A stretch of DNA of 29,962 nt from Pseudomonadota bacterium (GTDB lineage: Bacteria > Pseudomonadota > Gammaproteobacteria > Xanthomonadales > Xanthomonadaceae). The notes under the pieces are model-generated. The model had not been told where the DNA came from and searched no databases. It saw only the letters and a program-made list of their open reading frames with translations. Made by a program: the position numbers and the translations under genes. The stretch lies in the NCBI GenBank assembly GCA_023390905.1, contig JAEWBY010000102.1, forward strand, positions 1-29,962, given 5' to 3'. Shown piece after piece: positions 29,869 to 29,962 of the stretch (its first letter is position 1; every line of letters starts with the position of its first letter).

Positions 29869-29962
29869 GACTGGCTCCCGGTGGTGGCGGCAGCCGCGGG
29901 CGCAGGCGTGGCGTCGGATGCCGGGGCCGTGGCGGCCGGCGCGGGCGCCGGCTGTGCGGGCG
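29865..29962 (-). CDS. pilN: Type IV pilus protein PilN, C-terminal end (cut by window)
   Basis: Only the last 31 codons and the TGA are in the window; the gene continues beyond the right edge. The visible tail is almost entirely Ala, Pro and Thr and ends TTGSQS. Identity as PilN rests on position: it overlaps the pilO start by four bases, and pilN precedes pilO in pilMNOPQ operons. The low-complexity tail itself is not diagnostic. Confidence 0.72.
   Translation of the reverse strand, partial: PAQPAPAPAATAPASDATPAPAAAATTGSQS

Overview
The window looks like chromosomal DNA of a GC-rich gammaproteobacterium, most likely Xanthomonadaceae/Lysobacteraceae (Lysobacter, Luteimonas, Xanthomonas or a relative). 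This rests on the dense high-GC coding, the order pilNOPQ - moxR/Bat operon - SDF symporter - tkt - gap - pgk - pyk - class I fba, and intergenic heptad repeats of the GGGNATC type known from Xanthomonas. Genus assignment is inference from gene order and protein character, not from a database match. I see no tRNA, rRNA, insertion sequence, prophage or CRISPR array. No gene-free stretch exceeds 300 bases; the longest, about 255 bp upstream of pyk, is described as its own entry.

Layout from left to right. Bases 1-10194 form a minus-strand block of central carbon genes: gap, then a coupled pair of uncharacterised envelope proteins (DUF2339-DUF3999), then pgk overlapping a HAD phosphatase, then pyk and a eukaryotic-type class I fructose-bisphosphate aldolase. 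Quadruplex-capable heptad repeats flank the aldolase gene. Bases 10295-15983 form a plus-strand block: a perfect FNR-type palindrome, ompW, a secreted S1/P1 zinc nuclease, modABC for molybdate uptake and a long acetyl-CoA hydrolase/transferase. Gaps in this block are short and no terminator is visible inside it, so it may be read as one oxygen-responsive unit. A two-way terminator separates it from convergent tkt (minus strand).

Bases 18327-29962 are all minus strand: an SDF-family symporter with altered cation-site motifs, then the complete moxR-DUF58-DUF4381-batA-batB/C-batD cluster with nearly every gene overlapping the next, then pilQ, pilP, pilO and the end of pilN, cut by the window edge. 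A strong terminator separates pilQ from moxR, and a nested inverted repeat lies just upstream of moxR.

Functionally, the left half carries lower glycolysis plus transketolase, with a possible metabolite-repair phosphatase. The middle carries an envelope and molybdenum module that may respond to oxygen. The right half carries envelope machinery: a MoxR/VWA membrane system and the alignment and secretin part of the type IV pilus. The least understood parts are the DUF2339-DUF3999 pair, the HAD phosphatase inside the glycolytic run, and the FNR-box-led block.
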